Shown here in pieces: positions 43,874 through 52,748 of a stretch of DNA of 64,000 nucleotides (positions are counted from its first letter, which is position 1; each line of letters opens with the position of its first letter). A program made the position numbers and the translations under genes. The DNA is from Archangium lansingense. GTDB taxonomy: Bacteria; Myxococcota; Myxococcia; Myxococcales; Myxococcaceae. Where the stretch lies: assembly GCF_026626635.1 (NCBI RefSeq), contig NZ_JAPNKA010000001.1, positions 930,001 through 994,000 of the forward strand. The letters are read 5' to 3'. Under the pieces are notes generated by a model, which worked only from the letters and a program-made list of their open reading frames with translations, made no database searches and was not told where the DNA came from.

Positions 43874-44296
43874 ATGAAATGGACCCTCTGCGTTGTTCCC
43901 TGCTGTTTGATGACCCTGACGGGCTGTTCACTTCTCAGGTATGGCTTGTACGAGAAGGCGGAACGGGCGCCTCCAGCAGTGGCCGCCAAGGTGAAGTTTC
44001 CAGATTCTTATGAGCAGGGTTCCCACCTGGAGGGCCCCCTGGTGGTGGCGCTCGAAGCAGCCATGAATGATTTCCTGCCGCCCGGAACGTCGCCGCGGAA
44101 GGGAGATGATCCCGTGGCTCGGTGCCTCTCCCTTCGGGAAACGTTTCATGTGTCGATCTGGCAGCCGAACGATAACAACATCTTCTTCGTGCGCTTTACT
44201 CCGGACCTGTCGCGGTGTGCTCCTGGTGCCATCATCACGGATGGGGGCGCGGAGTACGCCGTCGATGCAGAAGGGCGCATCCTCGCCAGGCAGTGA
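43874..44296 (+). CDS. small lipoprotein (about 140 aa)
   Basis: The product has a lipoprotein signal (MKWTLCVVPCCLMTLTGC) and a globular mature part with paired Cys at CLSLRETFHVSIWQ and LSRCAPGAIITDGG, ending in VDAEGRILARQ. Family unknown. The ATG at 43874 has better spacing from a GGCGGG purine stretch than the one at 43868. It lies between the LCAT-like gene and one of the duplicated segments. Confidence 0.7.
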   Translation: MKWTLCVVPCCLMTLTGCSLLRYGLYEKAERAPPAVAAKVKFPDSYEQGSHLEGPLVVALEAAMNDFLPPGTSPRKGDDPVARCLSLRETFHVSIWQPNDNNIFFVRFTPDLSRCAPGAIITDGGAEYAVDAEGRILARQ

Positions 44297-44299
44297 CGC

Positions 44300-44354
44300 C
44301 TACCAGACGAGACGCGGCCCCTCCATGCGAAGCCGCTTCCGTCTCGCCGCGTAG
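44300..44354 (-). repeat. 55-bp duplicated gene tail, copy A
   Basis: Matches 46270-46324 at 46 of 55 bases in the same orientation. Read on the minus strand it encodes YAARRKRLRMEGPRLVW and a stop; the other copy ends RLRTEGPRLVW. Both look like the C-terminal end of the same unknown protein family, so the copies are debris of a gene duplicated on both sides of the toxin pair. Confidence 0.75.
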
Positions 44355-44524
44355 AAGCGGGAAGGGGGCGGAGGGGTGCCGGGGCTTCACGGTGAGTGCA
44401 AACCGGGCCATCGCGGCGGTGAGGCCACGAGCCCCGGGCCAGAGTCGTGTCTGGCACCCCACCTCCGAGGTGAGGGACACTGGCCGCCACCGCCCTGCAT
44501 TCCGAAGGGTCGGAGGAGCCGCGC

Positions 44525-45649
44525 ATGCAGCCGAGAGTCCTTCAACCCATCTACCTGCTGTTGGCGTTGGTGCTGGCGCTGGGTGCAACGGTGGCGCAAG
44601 CGCAGGAGGAGGTGCCGGTGCTGGAGCCGGTGGGGGTGAGCGGGTACCAGGGGGACGAGGGGCAGGGGCTGAGGCTGAGCTTCAAGAGGTTGAAGCCGAA
44701 CCCGGCACTGGGGCTGTGGACGGAGGAAGAGGCGAGGGAGGTGGTGGAAGCGCTGGAGGAGGAATTCCAGCAGAGGGGCAGGGGGCTGAAGGAGAAGCCG
44801 AACCCGGCAACGATGTTGGCCCTGACGGGGATGCTGCCAGCAGAGGCGAGGCCCTCGGCATTAGAGAGTAGGGTGAGGGAGGAGTACGAGGAAGTGCTGG
44901 GGCCGGCGCAGGTGGAGTTGCCGGGGACGCTGGAGAGCGCCAGGTGGTTTCAGGCGTTGAAGCTTTCGCCGCGCTACATGGGGAAGGGAGTGAGGGAGGC
45001 GGCGCTGGAGCTGTTCAGCTCGCGGGCGGTGCTGTTGTCGGTGGGGATGTCGATGATGCTGTATGCGCTGGCCCGGGCGGCACCGGAGCCGGTGTTCAGC
45101 AAGGCGTTGGCGGGAGCGGTGACAGTGGGACTGCTGCTGACCTACAGCGCGGCGGAGCTCTACAACGTGGGGCATGCCTGCCTGAGGCTGTACCAGGAGG
45201 CGGAGGCGGCGAGGACGAGGGAGGAGCTGGAGGCGGTGGCCGAGCGGTTTGGGAAGGCGCTGGGAGGAGTGGGGCTGAGGGTGCTGGTGACGGTGGCGGG
45301 GGCGAAGCTGGCGAGGGGATTGCCGGAGGTGCCGAAGGGAGGGCTGTGGGCGAGCCTGTCACCGCCGCGCTTCGCCATGGCGGGAGGAGGGGCGAGGGGG
45401 AGCGTGATCTTCAAGAAGGCGGGGATGAGCCTGGAGGACCCGGCGAACATCGTCTACCTGCGAGACCACAAGGGGCCCCATCCCGAGGCGTACCACAGCG
45501 AGATTTTCGAAAGATTGAGTAACGCGGTTCGGACTTGTAGGTCCCAGGCCGAGTGCCGAACCAAGCTCGTGAGTGCGCTCGACAGGATTGCAGGGGACGT
45601 CTGTACGCCGGGCTCTCAACTCAACAAGCTGGCCACGAGGAAGCCATGA
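44525..45649 (+). CDS. exported AHH-type polymorphic toxin (SitA5-like)
   Basis: The 374-residue protein has a Sec-type signal (PIYLLLALVLALGATVAQA) and no lipobox. It has a helical middle with two hydrophobic stretches (VLLSVGMSMMLYALARAA and AGAVTVGLLLTYS). The C-terminal segment DPANIVYLRDHKGPHPEAYH near residues 305-325 is typical of the AHH nuclease domain of the HNH/EndoVII superfamily. The classical AHH His pair at the domain start is not evident, so catalysis is uncertain. The next gene overlaps its stop (ATGA) and encodes an Imm11-like protein. This is best read as a contact-delivered toxin of the Sit type. Its membrane stretches may help entry. Confidence 0.7.
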   Translation: MQPRVLQPIYLLLALVLALGATVAQAQEEVPVLEPVGVSGYQGDEGQGLRLSFKRLKPNPALGLWTEEEAREVVEALEEEFQQRGRGLKEKPNPATMLALTGMLPAEARPSALESRVREEYEEVLGPAQVELPGTLESARWFQALKLSPRYMGKGVREAALELFSSRAVLLSVGMSMMLYALARAAPEPVFSKALAGAVTVGLLLTYSAAELYNVGHACLRLYQEAEAARTREELEAVAERFGKALGGVGLRVLVTVAGAKLARGLPEVPKGGLWASLSPPRFAMAGGGARGSVIFKKAGMSLEDPANIVYLRDHKGPHPEAYHSEIFERLSNAVRTCRSQAECRTKLVSALDRIAGDVCTPGSQLNKLATRKP

Positions 45650-46248
45650 GCAGGCAGATACGGTATTTCAAAATAAATGATGACAAATACATTCCAGGGC
45701 GTTGGCATTTGAGGATGCCTCTTTTCAAGGATGGTGAGGGCGAAGGCGAGAACGATGACAAGCGCGAGTTGTTCGATACCTGGAGGTTCAACGAGGGGCG
45801 AGTCCTGGAAATCGAGAGGCCCATCCGCTTGTCCGTGAAGCCTGCGGGTATTGCGCTCGAATACATGGAGTCCATGGGGATTCCCGTCGTCCACCGGCGG
45901 GTGGTCTCGCTCTTCGAGCGTCTGGGTCTTCAGAAAGAGGTGCAGTTCATCCCGGTGGATGTGGAGGGACAGACGGAGCCCTGGTTCATCCTCAATGCCC
46001 TGCGAGTCATCCGGTGCATCGACGACGCCCGGTGTGACGAGGTGTCTTATTGGGGACCAGAGGATGGCGAACCAGACAGGGTAGGCGAATACCAGAACGT
46101 GCGAGGGCTGAAGGTGGACCCGGCGAAGATCGGGGACGCCGACATCTTCCGCCCCTGGGGTTGGCTGGTGGTCCTCATCGTCTCCGAGCACGTCAAGCAA
46201 GCCATGGAGACTGAGGGCATCACCGGCATGAAGTTCCTCGAGGTCTGA
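45646..46248 (+). CDS. Imm11-like immunity protein
   Basis: The 200-residue cytoplasmic protein shows the pattern of the Imm11/DUF1629 group: IRYFKINDDKYIPGRWHL, WRFNEGRVLEIERPIRLSVK, IALEYMESMGIPVVHRRVV, QFIPVDVEGQTEPWFILNAL, RVIRCIDDARCDEV, VDPAKIGDADIFR and WLVVLIVSEHVKQAM. Imm11 proteins neutralise nuclease-type polymorphic toxins. The start overlaps the toxin's stop, giving coupled translation. The name is from motif recall. Confidence 0.8.
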   Translation: MSRQIRYFKINDDKYIPGRWHLRMPLFKDGEGEGENDDKRELFDTWRFNEGRVLEIERPIRLSVKPAGIALEYMESMGIPVVHRRVVSLFERLGLQKEVQFIPVDVEGQTEPWFILNALRVIRCIDDARCDEVSYWGPEDGEPDRVGEYQNVRGLKVDPAKIGDADIFRPWGWLVVLIVSEHVKQAMETEGITGMKFLEV

Positions 46249-46269
46249 ATCAACTGCCCCGCCATGGGG

Positions 46270-46324
46270 CTACCAGACGAGCCGAGGCCCCTCGGTACGC
46301 AGCCGCTCCCGTCTCGTCTCGTAG
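46270..46324 (-). repeat. 55-bp duplicated gene tail, copy B
   Basis: Second copy of the segment at 44300-44354 (46 of 55 bases). On the minus strand it continues upstream as FWAALGRLIPDYETRRERLR and ends TEGPRLVW stop. It lies just after the Imm11-like gene. Confidence 0.75.
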
Positions 46325-46366
46325 TCCGGAATCAGCCGCCCCAGCGCCGCCCAGAATTCCCTCCCA

Positions 46367-46438
46367 ACCGCGAGGTGCTCCGGGCCGTGGAGCGCTTCCT
46401 CCGGGGCGAGAAGGTGGGGACGGTCCAACAGCCGTGAC
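46367..46438 (+). pseudogene. C-terminal relic of a second LCAT-like lipase gene
   Basis: Reads EVLRAVERFLRGEKVGTVQQ, Pro and a TGA stop, in the frame of the intact lipase (EVLHAVERFLRGEKVGTARQ). Identity to the intact gene is 64 of 69 bases. Nothing of the rest of the lipase is present, so it is a relic brought about by duplication or by recombination around the toxin cassette. Confidence 0.75.
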
Positions 46439-46511
46439 CTTATCGAGATGCGGGATGGGTGGGATTGGTTGCCGTGATTGGAAAACGTGCCGTTGGAGGG
46501 GCGGCCATGAA

Positions 46512-47867
46512 TCAGGAACACATGAGCAACGGATCTCTGAAAGCCATGAGGTCTATCCGCGCGAGGGGTCGTTTCACGGCATCGCTCGAGCAGGCAGCCG
46601 CGTTCTCGCGAAGGGTATCGAGACAGGCATATACCTCCTGTCCTCCGAGAACCTGTTGCCCTGCTTCGAATGCAGCTTTCGCGCCTGAAAGGTCGCCGAC
46701 CACCACAAGAGCCAAACCCGCTTCGTTCCAAAGCGAAGCGCGATCGACGCAAGGATCCCAAAAGTTGACCCGTGGCGAATGCTTCTCATCTACGGAGGCA
46801 GCCTTTGCAAACCACCGCGCCGCATCGACCGTGTGCTCTCTCGACGCTCCGGGACACTTCAACAACAGACGCGCTCGCTGCCCGAGAAGGGCGCGATCTC
46901 TCTTGGCGCCAGGCACCTTCTCAATCACCTTGTCAATGAGCGCAAGTGCCTCCTCGTAGTGCTCGACAGCCTCGAGAAGATCAACGGCATCATCCCAAGA
47001 GCCCGGGAGCTTGTCCCTTCGAAGCGCACCCATGATGCGTGAGACGGCCTTCGAGGCAAGTGCACTTGCCTCCGCTTGCCGCTCTGCCTTCCGAAGCACG
47101 GCTATTCTATGCGGAAGCACCTCGACTTTCGTGCGCGCTCGCTTCTCGGCCTCGACGAGCGCTTCCAATGCGTCCTGGGTGCGTCCCAACTGACTCAGCG
47201 TATTGGCATACGTGGTCCAGGACCATGGGCTCGCATCGCACAGTCGCTGCTGAAGTGGCACTGCCTCAGCGGCTCGGCCGACCGACTCGAGAAGCTGCGC
47301 CCTCATGCCCAACATGGAATCGGTGTTATCGCTACTCGACCATTCCAGCGTCTCTAGCGCTTCTTGCTGTTTCCCCGCTTGTCTCAAGAGGTACGCGCGA
47401 AGGTGAATCGCCAGCGACACTCGCCCGGCAAGCTCGATGACGCGATCGCAGAAGGGAAGCGCGCGCGCGGGGCGTCCAACGCGTCCCCATGAGTTGGCTA
47501 GAAGCATCAGCCCATGCACATCCTCAGGAGCGGCTTCGAGGGCACGGGCGAAATGCCCTAGCGACTCCCCACTACGAGCAAGGAACCTGGACGTCATCCC
47601 CGCCTCGAGCCACGGGGCAGGAGACGTAGGCTCGGCACGCGAGGCCCGTTGGAAACAGTCAAAGGCTGCTTCGAGGCGACCGTCGGTTACGGGCGCGATC
47701 CACGCCACTCGCTCGCCCGCCAAGGCGCGCCCCAACGCCATCCACGCCTGGTAGGCGCCCGGAGATATCGAGGTCCGCGCCTCGTGAACAATAGCGGCGA
47801 TGACCTCCGGTTTCGATTCCCTGGGAATTCTGCATACGTAGGACGTGACCAGATCTTCATTGCTCAT
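46512..47867 (-). CDS. TPR-repeat protein, last gene of the kinase/toxin locus
   Basis: The 451-residue cytoplasmic protein has about eight TPR-like helical pairs with the W/L/G/A/P pattern, e.g. GAYQAWMALGRALAGE, EAAFDCFQRASRAEPTSPAP, WLEAGMTSRFLARSGESLGH and FARALEAAPEDVHG. TPR domains mediate protein-protein contacts. It starts 44 bp after the immunity-candidate gene and is probably cotranscribed with it. A second immunity factor or adaptor is possible, inferred from position only. The ATG at 47867 is clear; the frame upstream of it overlaps the neighbouring gene and is non-coding. Confidence 0.8.
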   Translation of the reverse strand: MSNEDLVTSYVCRIPRESKPEVIAAIVHEARTSISPGAYQAWMALGRALAGERVAWIAPVTDGRLEAAFDCFQRASRAEPTSPAPWLEAGMTSRFLARSGESLGHFARALEAAPEDVHGLMLLANSWGRVGRPARALPFCDRVIELAGRVSLAIHLRAYLLRQAGKQQEALETLEWSSSDNTDSMLGMRAQLLESVGRAAEAVPLQQRLCDASPWSWTTYANTLSQLGRTQDALEALVEAEKRARTKVEVLPHRIAVLRKAERQAEASALASKAVSRIMGALRRDKLPGSWDDAVDLLEAVEHYEEALALIDKVIEKVPGAKRDRALLGQRARLLLKCPGASREHTVDAARWFAKAASVDEKHSPRVNFWDPCVDRASLWNEAGLALVVVGDLSGAKAAFEAGQQVLGGQEVYACLDTLRENAAACSSDAVKRPLARIDLMAFRDPLLMCS

Positions 47868-47911
47868 GACGATTGCTCCAGCCCACCGGAGCGGGCTGTC
47901 TTCAACGGCGC

Positions 47912-49252
47912 TCAGCCCCGATGGCGCTCGGCGACGCGGTAGAGTTGGGTGAGGGAGGAGTCCAGCAGCGACTGGCGCGAGCGCATGTAGCGCCAGGCGC
48001 GGACGAAGGGCAGCCAGACGCGGTCGCCCACGCGGACCTGGGCCTCCTCGAGTTTCTGGCGAGGAATCCACTGGCCGCCCAGGTTGCGAACCATCACCTG
48101 GCCCAGGTAGGCGCCGATGGCGGGCACCGCGTGAGCGTCGATGTTTTGGCGCTCGAAGACGGTGGGGAAGTCCTCGTGCCAGAACTGGTAGTCGACGTCG
48201 GTGAGGGACTGGGGAGTCTCGTTGAAGATGGAGGGCACTTTCGAGTGCAGCAGCGCCACGAGGTGCTCGGCGAGGGTGTCGTAATGCTCGCGAGCACGCG
48301 CCGGGTCCGCCACATCGGAGGGCAGGGCGGCGGAGGCGGGGAGCCACTCGTCGGGCTCGGGAGGTTGGTAGAGGTTGAGCTCGGCGATGCGGCGCTGGCG
48401 CTCGTGAATGGCGCAGTCGTCCACGACGCGTGAGAGGAGGGGAGCGACGTCCGGGTGGAAGCGGGGCTCGACGGGGGCGAGCGTGGCGCTGCGCTCGCGC
48501 AGGGTGCGCAGCAGGGTGTTGAAGTCGAGGTCGGGCCGGAGGTGGGCGTGGGCGCGGGCCTGGGCGAGGCGGGCCTCGTCGCTGGCGAAGCCGACGGCGG
48601 TGGGCCAGAGCACCAGGAGGACGGAGCCGTTGGGCAACTCCTCCACCCGGTGGGCCGGGGTGGACAGCATGCGCTCGCGGCCGACGGCTTCCACCAGCTT
48701 GGGACCGAAGACGTTGAGCCAGAACACCTCGTAGATTTTGTCGAACCCGTCCCGAATGGATGTCTGCATGTCGCGGCCGAAGAGGGGCGAATCCGCCAGC
48801 CCCCTGTCCGCCAGGCTGTGGGCTGAAGCATGAGGAACCGGGTAGCGAGAGGCCCAGTCGCGTACCATCTCCACGAACTTCCGGCAGCGCTCCACCTCCG
48901 CGAAGAAGGAGAGGGGCTGCTCCATGAGCGAGATGCCCAGTTCGGGAGGGAGCGGCGGAAAATAGATCCTGAGCCGCATATACAGCGCGGGCCACTTCGT
49001 GCGTTGGAGCACGATGGAGGTGCTCTTTTCGCTGCGCTTCTCCTCCAGGGACTTCCAGATGGCGGCGCGGGAGTATTTGCGCCGCCGCTTGCCTTCAACG
49101 ACGTCCGGCATCCACCCGTCCGCGTATTCCTCGAGCGCTTGGATGACGGGCTCTAGCTCGCGCTCGAGTGCCGCCTGCTGATCGAAGACTCCGTCGAATG
49201 TGAGAAGGAGGCTATCCTCTGGACTCAAGTCGCGAAACTCCAGCACCTTCAT
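47912..49252 (-). CDS. immunity candidate of unknown family (446 aa)
   Basis: The soluble protein has no signal peptide. Visible blocks are LQRTKWPALYMRLRIYFPPL near residue 80-100, a middle region FWLNVFGPKLVEAVGRER, and a conserved-looking C terminus GAYLGQVMVRNLGGQWIPRQ, VRVGDRVWLPFVRAWRYMRS, LTQLYRVAERH. I do not recognise it. Its ATG overlaps the stop of the toxin-like lipoprotein gene (ATGA), the same arrangement as in the other two toxin/immunity pairs of this window, so it is proposed to be the cognate immunity protein. It is much longer than most immunity proteins. Confidence 0.65.
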   Translation of the reverse strand: MKVLEFRDLSPEDSLLLTFDGVFDQQAALERELEPVIQALEEYADGWMPDVVEGKRRRKYSRAAIWKSLEEKRSEKSTSIVLQRTKWPALYMRLRIYFPPLPPELGISLMEQPLSFFAEVERCRKFVEMVRDWASRYPVPHASAHSLADRGLADSPLFGRDMQTSIRDGFDKIYEVFWLNVFGPKLVEAVGRERMLSTPAHRVEELPNGSVLLVLWPTAVGFASDEARLAQARAHAHLRPDLDFNTLLRTLRERSATLAPVEPRFHPDVAPLLSRVVDDCAIHERQRRIAELNLYQPPEPDEWLPASAALPSDVADPARAREHYDTLAEHLVALLHSKVPSIFNETPQSLTDVDYQFWHEDFPTVFERQNIDAHAVPAIGAYLGQVMVRNLGGQWIPRQKLEEAQVRVGDRVWLPFVRAWRYMRSRQSLLDSSLTQLYRVAERHRG

Positions 49253-51579
49253 TGGAACAGCACCTCCACTCCCGGAACCTCTTTGCGAGCTTCGTTCACG
49301 GCTCTATTCAAAAAATCGATAATCCCAGGCTTGAGGGCGCCGCCCTCATAGACGAGGCGAACCCTTTGGACCGGCACCTTGCTGCCGTCTTTGAGCAGTG
49401 GTTGGAGGGCGGGCCGACGGATGTCCAGCGTTCCGCCGTAGTATCCCAGGGCGTCACTCGCATCTGCTTTCATCTGCGCCGTCAAGGTTTCTTCCCCCAA
49501 CAGGGAGAGGTCACGGCTTTTGAAGCTGAATGTCTCCACGCGGGGCAGTGTGCCAGCGGGTGTGCCCTCTTCGATGACGAGCACATCGGCGAAGCGCAGG
49601 CCGCTCTCCGGTTTCCTCACGCCCACATAGGTTTCGATGCGAGGCCGGTCGAAATCCGCGAGGAAGCGGCGCTTGGCCCTGGGCAGGGCTGCGTCGGCGC
49701 GCAGCAGTTTCACTATGAGGCGCTCGAAGGCCAGCCCCCGGGCGAACCATCCCCGCATCCGCTCGTAGCCCACCCACTTCAGGGGTGGTTTCACCGCCGT
49801 CCCCTGCTCCAATTCCGTGAGGCGCTTGTCGTAATAGGCGATGTACTCGCTCAACAGGGGATGGCCCTGGGCTCCTGACGGAGGGGCTTCGAGGGTGGGG
49901 CGCTGCTCCTTCAACAGGGCCACGTCCCCGGACAGGCGCGGGCCCGAGGATTCGAACTCCACGCGCCGCAGCTTGGCTTCCACCACCTCCAGGGTGAGGC
50001 TCGCCTCCCCGTCCACCAGCGAGGACAGGCCCGACGGGTGCTGGCCAGCAGGAGTCCGCTTCGGGGAGGGGCGCGCCGTGTCGTTCGCTACGGAGGCCAC
50101 TTCTCCGGGGCCCTTGCTCGCCCCTCCCCTTGCCGCCGGGGAGCCCGAGCGCTCGGGCCTGGCCTGGGACAGCCAGGCTTGCGCCTTGGCTACATCCCCT
50201 CGTGCCTCGCGCAGGGCCAGGGCGGCGTCCACTCCTCCCACGGCCGCGAGTTCGCCCGCCTTCCGGCTGGTGCGGATGTACCTGGCCATCTCCCGCAGGC
50301 CATCTACGCCCAGCCGTGCCTCCCACTGCCGCGCCATCTCCTGAAGGGCGCGCAGGCGCAGCTCGGACGGCTGGAGTCCGCGCATGGCTCCCGTACTACC
50401 GCGGGCCTGGGAGAGGATGCGCAGGCCCTTGCCGCCCGCGTACAGGGACACCAGCAGCGCCGCCGGTGCCAGCTCGCGCGTAGCCTGCTCGTACTGGCCC
50501 TGGGAGAGGGTGTAGGCCCCGTGGCTCGTGCCGGCCACCAGGTGGTAGAAGCCCAGCGGCACGCCAAACGTCAGAGAGTCGAAGCTGCCCACCACCACAT
50601 TGCTCGGGGCGAAGTGCTGCAGGCGCCGGGCCCGTTCCACCTCGTCGAAGGCCCGCTGGTAGGGCAGAGGCAACTGCCCCCTCAGGGTGGACAGTGCCAT
50701 GAACCGGGCGTTCTGGCTCGCATCGCTGCTGGAGAGCGCGTCGCGGGCGGTGCGGCCCAGGCCCCGTAGCACGTCGCTGGCCTGCTCGGCCCGGTCCGGG
50801 TACTGGGAGAGCGGCATGCCCCGTGTCTCCAACTCCTCGCGCACGGTTGGCATGAGGGCCAGCGTCTGTCCCAACTGCTTGTCCGCGGCCAGCAGCCGCA
50901 GCACCTCCCGCACCTCGTCGTCGTGGGCCGAGTGCAGGAGGAAGAGGATGGGCACCTCGGCCTGCACGGGGCCGAACAGCTCGGTGGCGGTGAGGAGGAA
51001 GGCGGCGCGCTTGCGCTGCAGTAGGGAGGCGGCGTCGTCGCGCACGGGTCCCAGGGCACCCAGTCGCACGGCGCCCCAGTCCTCCAGGGCCTCCACCAAC
51101 CGGGGCATGTCCACCCCTTGCTGCACCTGGACGAATTCGGCGGGCGAGCACCCCAGCAAGGGCGCCAGCAATTCCTCGTCTCGGGCCGACAGGTCGGGCC
51201 AGCCCGGAGGCAGCGCCACGCCCGCACAAGAGGATGGGGCCGGAGCGGCGCCTTGTGCCATGTCCTGCCAGGGCACCTCTTCCCACGGAGTGGCGCCCGA
51301 GCTCTGCATGGGGAAACCGCCCGCGCCTCCCGCCGTCTCTGCCTGTACTGGAGCGGTGGCAGGCCGCCGGGAGGCGGAATGGGAGCGTGAGTGGAGGCCG
51401 AAGCCGCTCGTCAGACTCCCTCGTGGGTGGCCCGTGGCGCAACCTCCGAGCAGCACCAGCAGAGCCAGGGCCAGCAGAGCCGGGCCCACGGGCCGCTCTG
51501 TTCTCCAAGACACCTGCACGCCAGCTGTGGGACCCGGCCGCACGCAGACCGGGTGAGAGCCAACACGATGGGTGGTCAT
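49249..51579 (-). CDS. Sit-like toxin lipoprotein with nuclease-like C terminus (776 aa)
   Basis: The protein has a lipoprotein signal, VGPALLALALLVLLGGC. The lipobox Cys is 47 residues from the ATG at 51579, and a GTG at 51513 would give a normal-length signal. The mature part has a Ser/Pro-rich linker, a long helical region and a hydrophobic middle (FGVPLGFYHLVAGTSHGAYT). The C terminus carries RFADVLVIEEG near 660 and VETFSFKSRD near 680, which resembles a PD-(D/E)xK nuclease core although the usual acidic residue two before the Lys is Ser. Lipoprotein toxins with C-terminal effector domains followed by an overlapping immunity gene are the hallmark of Sit-type outer-membrane-exchange toxins. 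Confidence 0.6.
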   Translation of the reverse strand: MTTHRVGSHPVCVRPGPTAGVQVSWRTERPVGPALLALALLVLLGGCATGHPRGSLTSGFGLHSRSHSASRRPATAPVQAETAGGAGGFPMQSSGATPWEEVPWQDMAQGAAPAPSSCAGVALPPGWPDLSARDEELLAPLLGCSPAEFVQVQQGVDMPRLVEALEDWGAVRLGALGPVRDDAASLLQRKRAAFLLTATELFGPVQAEVPILFLLHSAHDDEVREVLRLLAADKQLGQTLALMPTVREELETRGMPLSQYPDRAEQASDVLRGLGRTARDALSSSDASQNARFMALSTLRGQLPLPYQRAFDEVERARRLQHFAPSNVVVGSFDSLTFGVPLGFYHLVAGTSHGAYTLSQGQYEQATRELAPAALLVSLYAGGKGLRILSQARGSTGAMRGLQPSELRLRALQEMARQWEARLGVDGLREMARYIRTSRKAGELAAVGGVDAALALREARGDVAKAQAWLSQARPERSGSPAARGGASKGPGEVASVANDTARPSPKRTPAGQHPSGLSSLVDGEASLTLEVVEAKLRRVEFESSGPRLSGDVALLKEQRPTLEAPPSGAQGHPLLSEYIAYYDKRLTELEQGTAVKPPLKWVGYERMRGWFARGLAFERLIVKLLRADAALPRAKRRFLADFDRPRIETYVGVRKPESGLRFADVLVIEEGTPAGTLPRVETFSFKSRDLSLLGEETLTAQMKADASDALGYYGGTLDIRRPALQPLLKDGSKVPVQRVRLVYEGGALKPGIIDFLNRAVNEARKEVPGVEVLFQ

Positions 51580-51711
51580 GCAGCACCTCTTCCGCCAGCC
51601 GTGAGTGCTGGCATCCAGAATGACACCGAAACACCGGTGCACCCGCCGAGGCAATGCGTGGGTGGTTGGTGGAGGCCTTGAGGGATTGGTTGGAACTCGT
51701 GGCACGAGCCG

Positions 51712-52656
51712 CTACGGGAATGTGACGTTACCGAGGGTGATGGTGTGCTTCTTGTCCTCGTCCCAGAGCGAGAGGGTGTATGTGCCCCGCGCCTCTATCG
51801 CCGAGGCCAGCACCTCCACCACTACGCGGCCCCTTGGCCGGAGTTCCTCCCCGGTGCCTGCTCTACCCGGGAGAATTGGTTCTGGCTGCCAGAGGGGCAT
51901 TGGCTTCAACACGTCGCCATTGGGGCCGCGCAGCACCGCGCCCGCCGCCATCCAGGGCTCCATGCCGGGATTCTCCAGCCACACTTCCACCGCGACGCGG
52001 CCCTCGGCGCGGTAGCTACGGACTTCGTATGGCATGAGGGCATTTTCTTTCGGCGTGGTGACGCTGTCCGACAGGTCCCTGATGGTGATGCCATTCTTTC
52101 CCAGCAACCCCGAGGCAATCGTGCCCCTGAGCCCCTCGGGTACACTGCGCTCGGCGCGCAACTGCCGCACCTCCTCGCGGCATTGCTGGGTCTCTGCCTG
52201 GGCCGCCTTCTCCGCCTCCTGGCAGGACTCCACCGGACGGGGCTCACGAGACACCTTCACCTGCGACCGGCCCAGCCCCGGGTGCGCCAGCAAGAGGAAA
52301 CTGGCGCACTTGGGGGCCGCGTTGTCCGCGAAGCACACCTCCACCTTGAAACGCTCCCCGGCCTCCAGGTTCTCCGGCGGCACCAAGAAGAGGCTTTGCT
52401 GTCCGGGGGCCACGTCTTCAAAGCGCTCCCGCTCTTCGAGCCTCACGGACTCTGGTTGAAGCGGCGCGTCGAAGCGGAACGTGAGGGGCACGTCCGGACT
52501 GATACACACCACGTGCGCCTTCGCGGTGTTCTCGGCCGTCAGGGTGATGTGAGGGCTGGCCGCTTCACATGCGTCTGGCTGGGGCGGTGCGGCGGCCTCG
52601 GACGAAGAGGCGAGGAGAACCAGCGCGAGCTGGCCCACGAGGGACGCGAGGGGCAC
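51712..52656 (-). CDS. DUF2381 family exported protein
   Basis: The 314-residue product has a signal peptide (VGQLALVLLASSSEAAA) and the DUF2381 arrangement: an N-terminal beta domain with CISPDVPLTFRFDAPL, ERFEDVAPGQQSLFLVPP and RFKVEVCFADNAAP, a charged helical linker (CREEVRQLRAERSVPE), and a C-terminal beta domain with VRSYRAEGRVAVEVWLENPG and TLSLWDEDKKHTITLG. DUF2381 proteins are a myxobacterial group often next to Ser/Thr kinases, as here. Role unknown. It starts 92 bp after the kinase gene on the same strand. Confidence 0.85.
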   Translation of the reverse strand: MPLASLVGQLALVLLASSSEAAAPPQPDACEAASPHITLTAENTAKAHVVCISPDVPLTFRFDAPLQPESVRLEERERFEDVAPGQQSLFLVPPENLEAGERFKVEVCFADNAAPKCASFLLLAHPGLGRSQVKVSREPRPVESCQEAEKAAQAETQQCREEVRQLRAERSVPEGLRGTIASGLLGKNGITIRDLSDSVTTPKENALMPYEVRSYRAEGRVAVEVWLENPGMEPWMAAGAVLRGPNGDVLKPMPLWQPEPILPGRAGTGEELRPRGRVVVEVLASAIEARGTYTLSLWDEDKKHTITLGNVTFP

Positions 52657-52748
52657 GGGGAGTCAACCTCCAAGGCGAGGCGGGGCGTGGAGACCCGAGG
52701 CGTTGGCCTCTACCACACCTCCCCGCCTCCCTGCGGCCCATGTAGGCG

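Noticed and set aside
46512..48995. A fused 827-codon reading frame extending the TPR gene upstream
   Set aside because: The part beyond 47867 overlaps the well-formed 446-residue gene in another frame and is Arg/Pro-rich without motifs.
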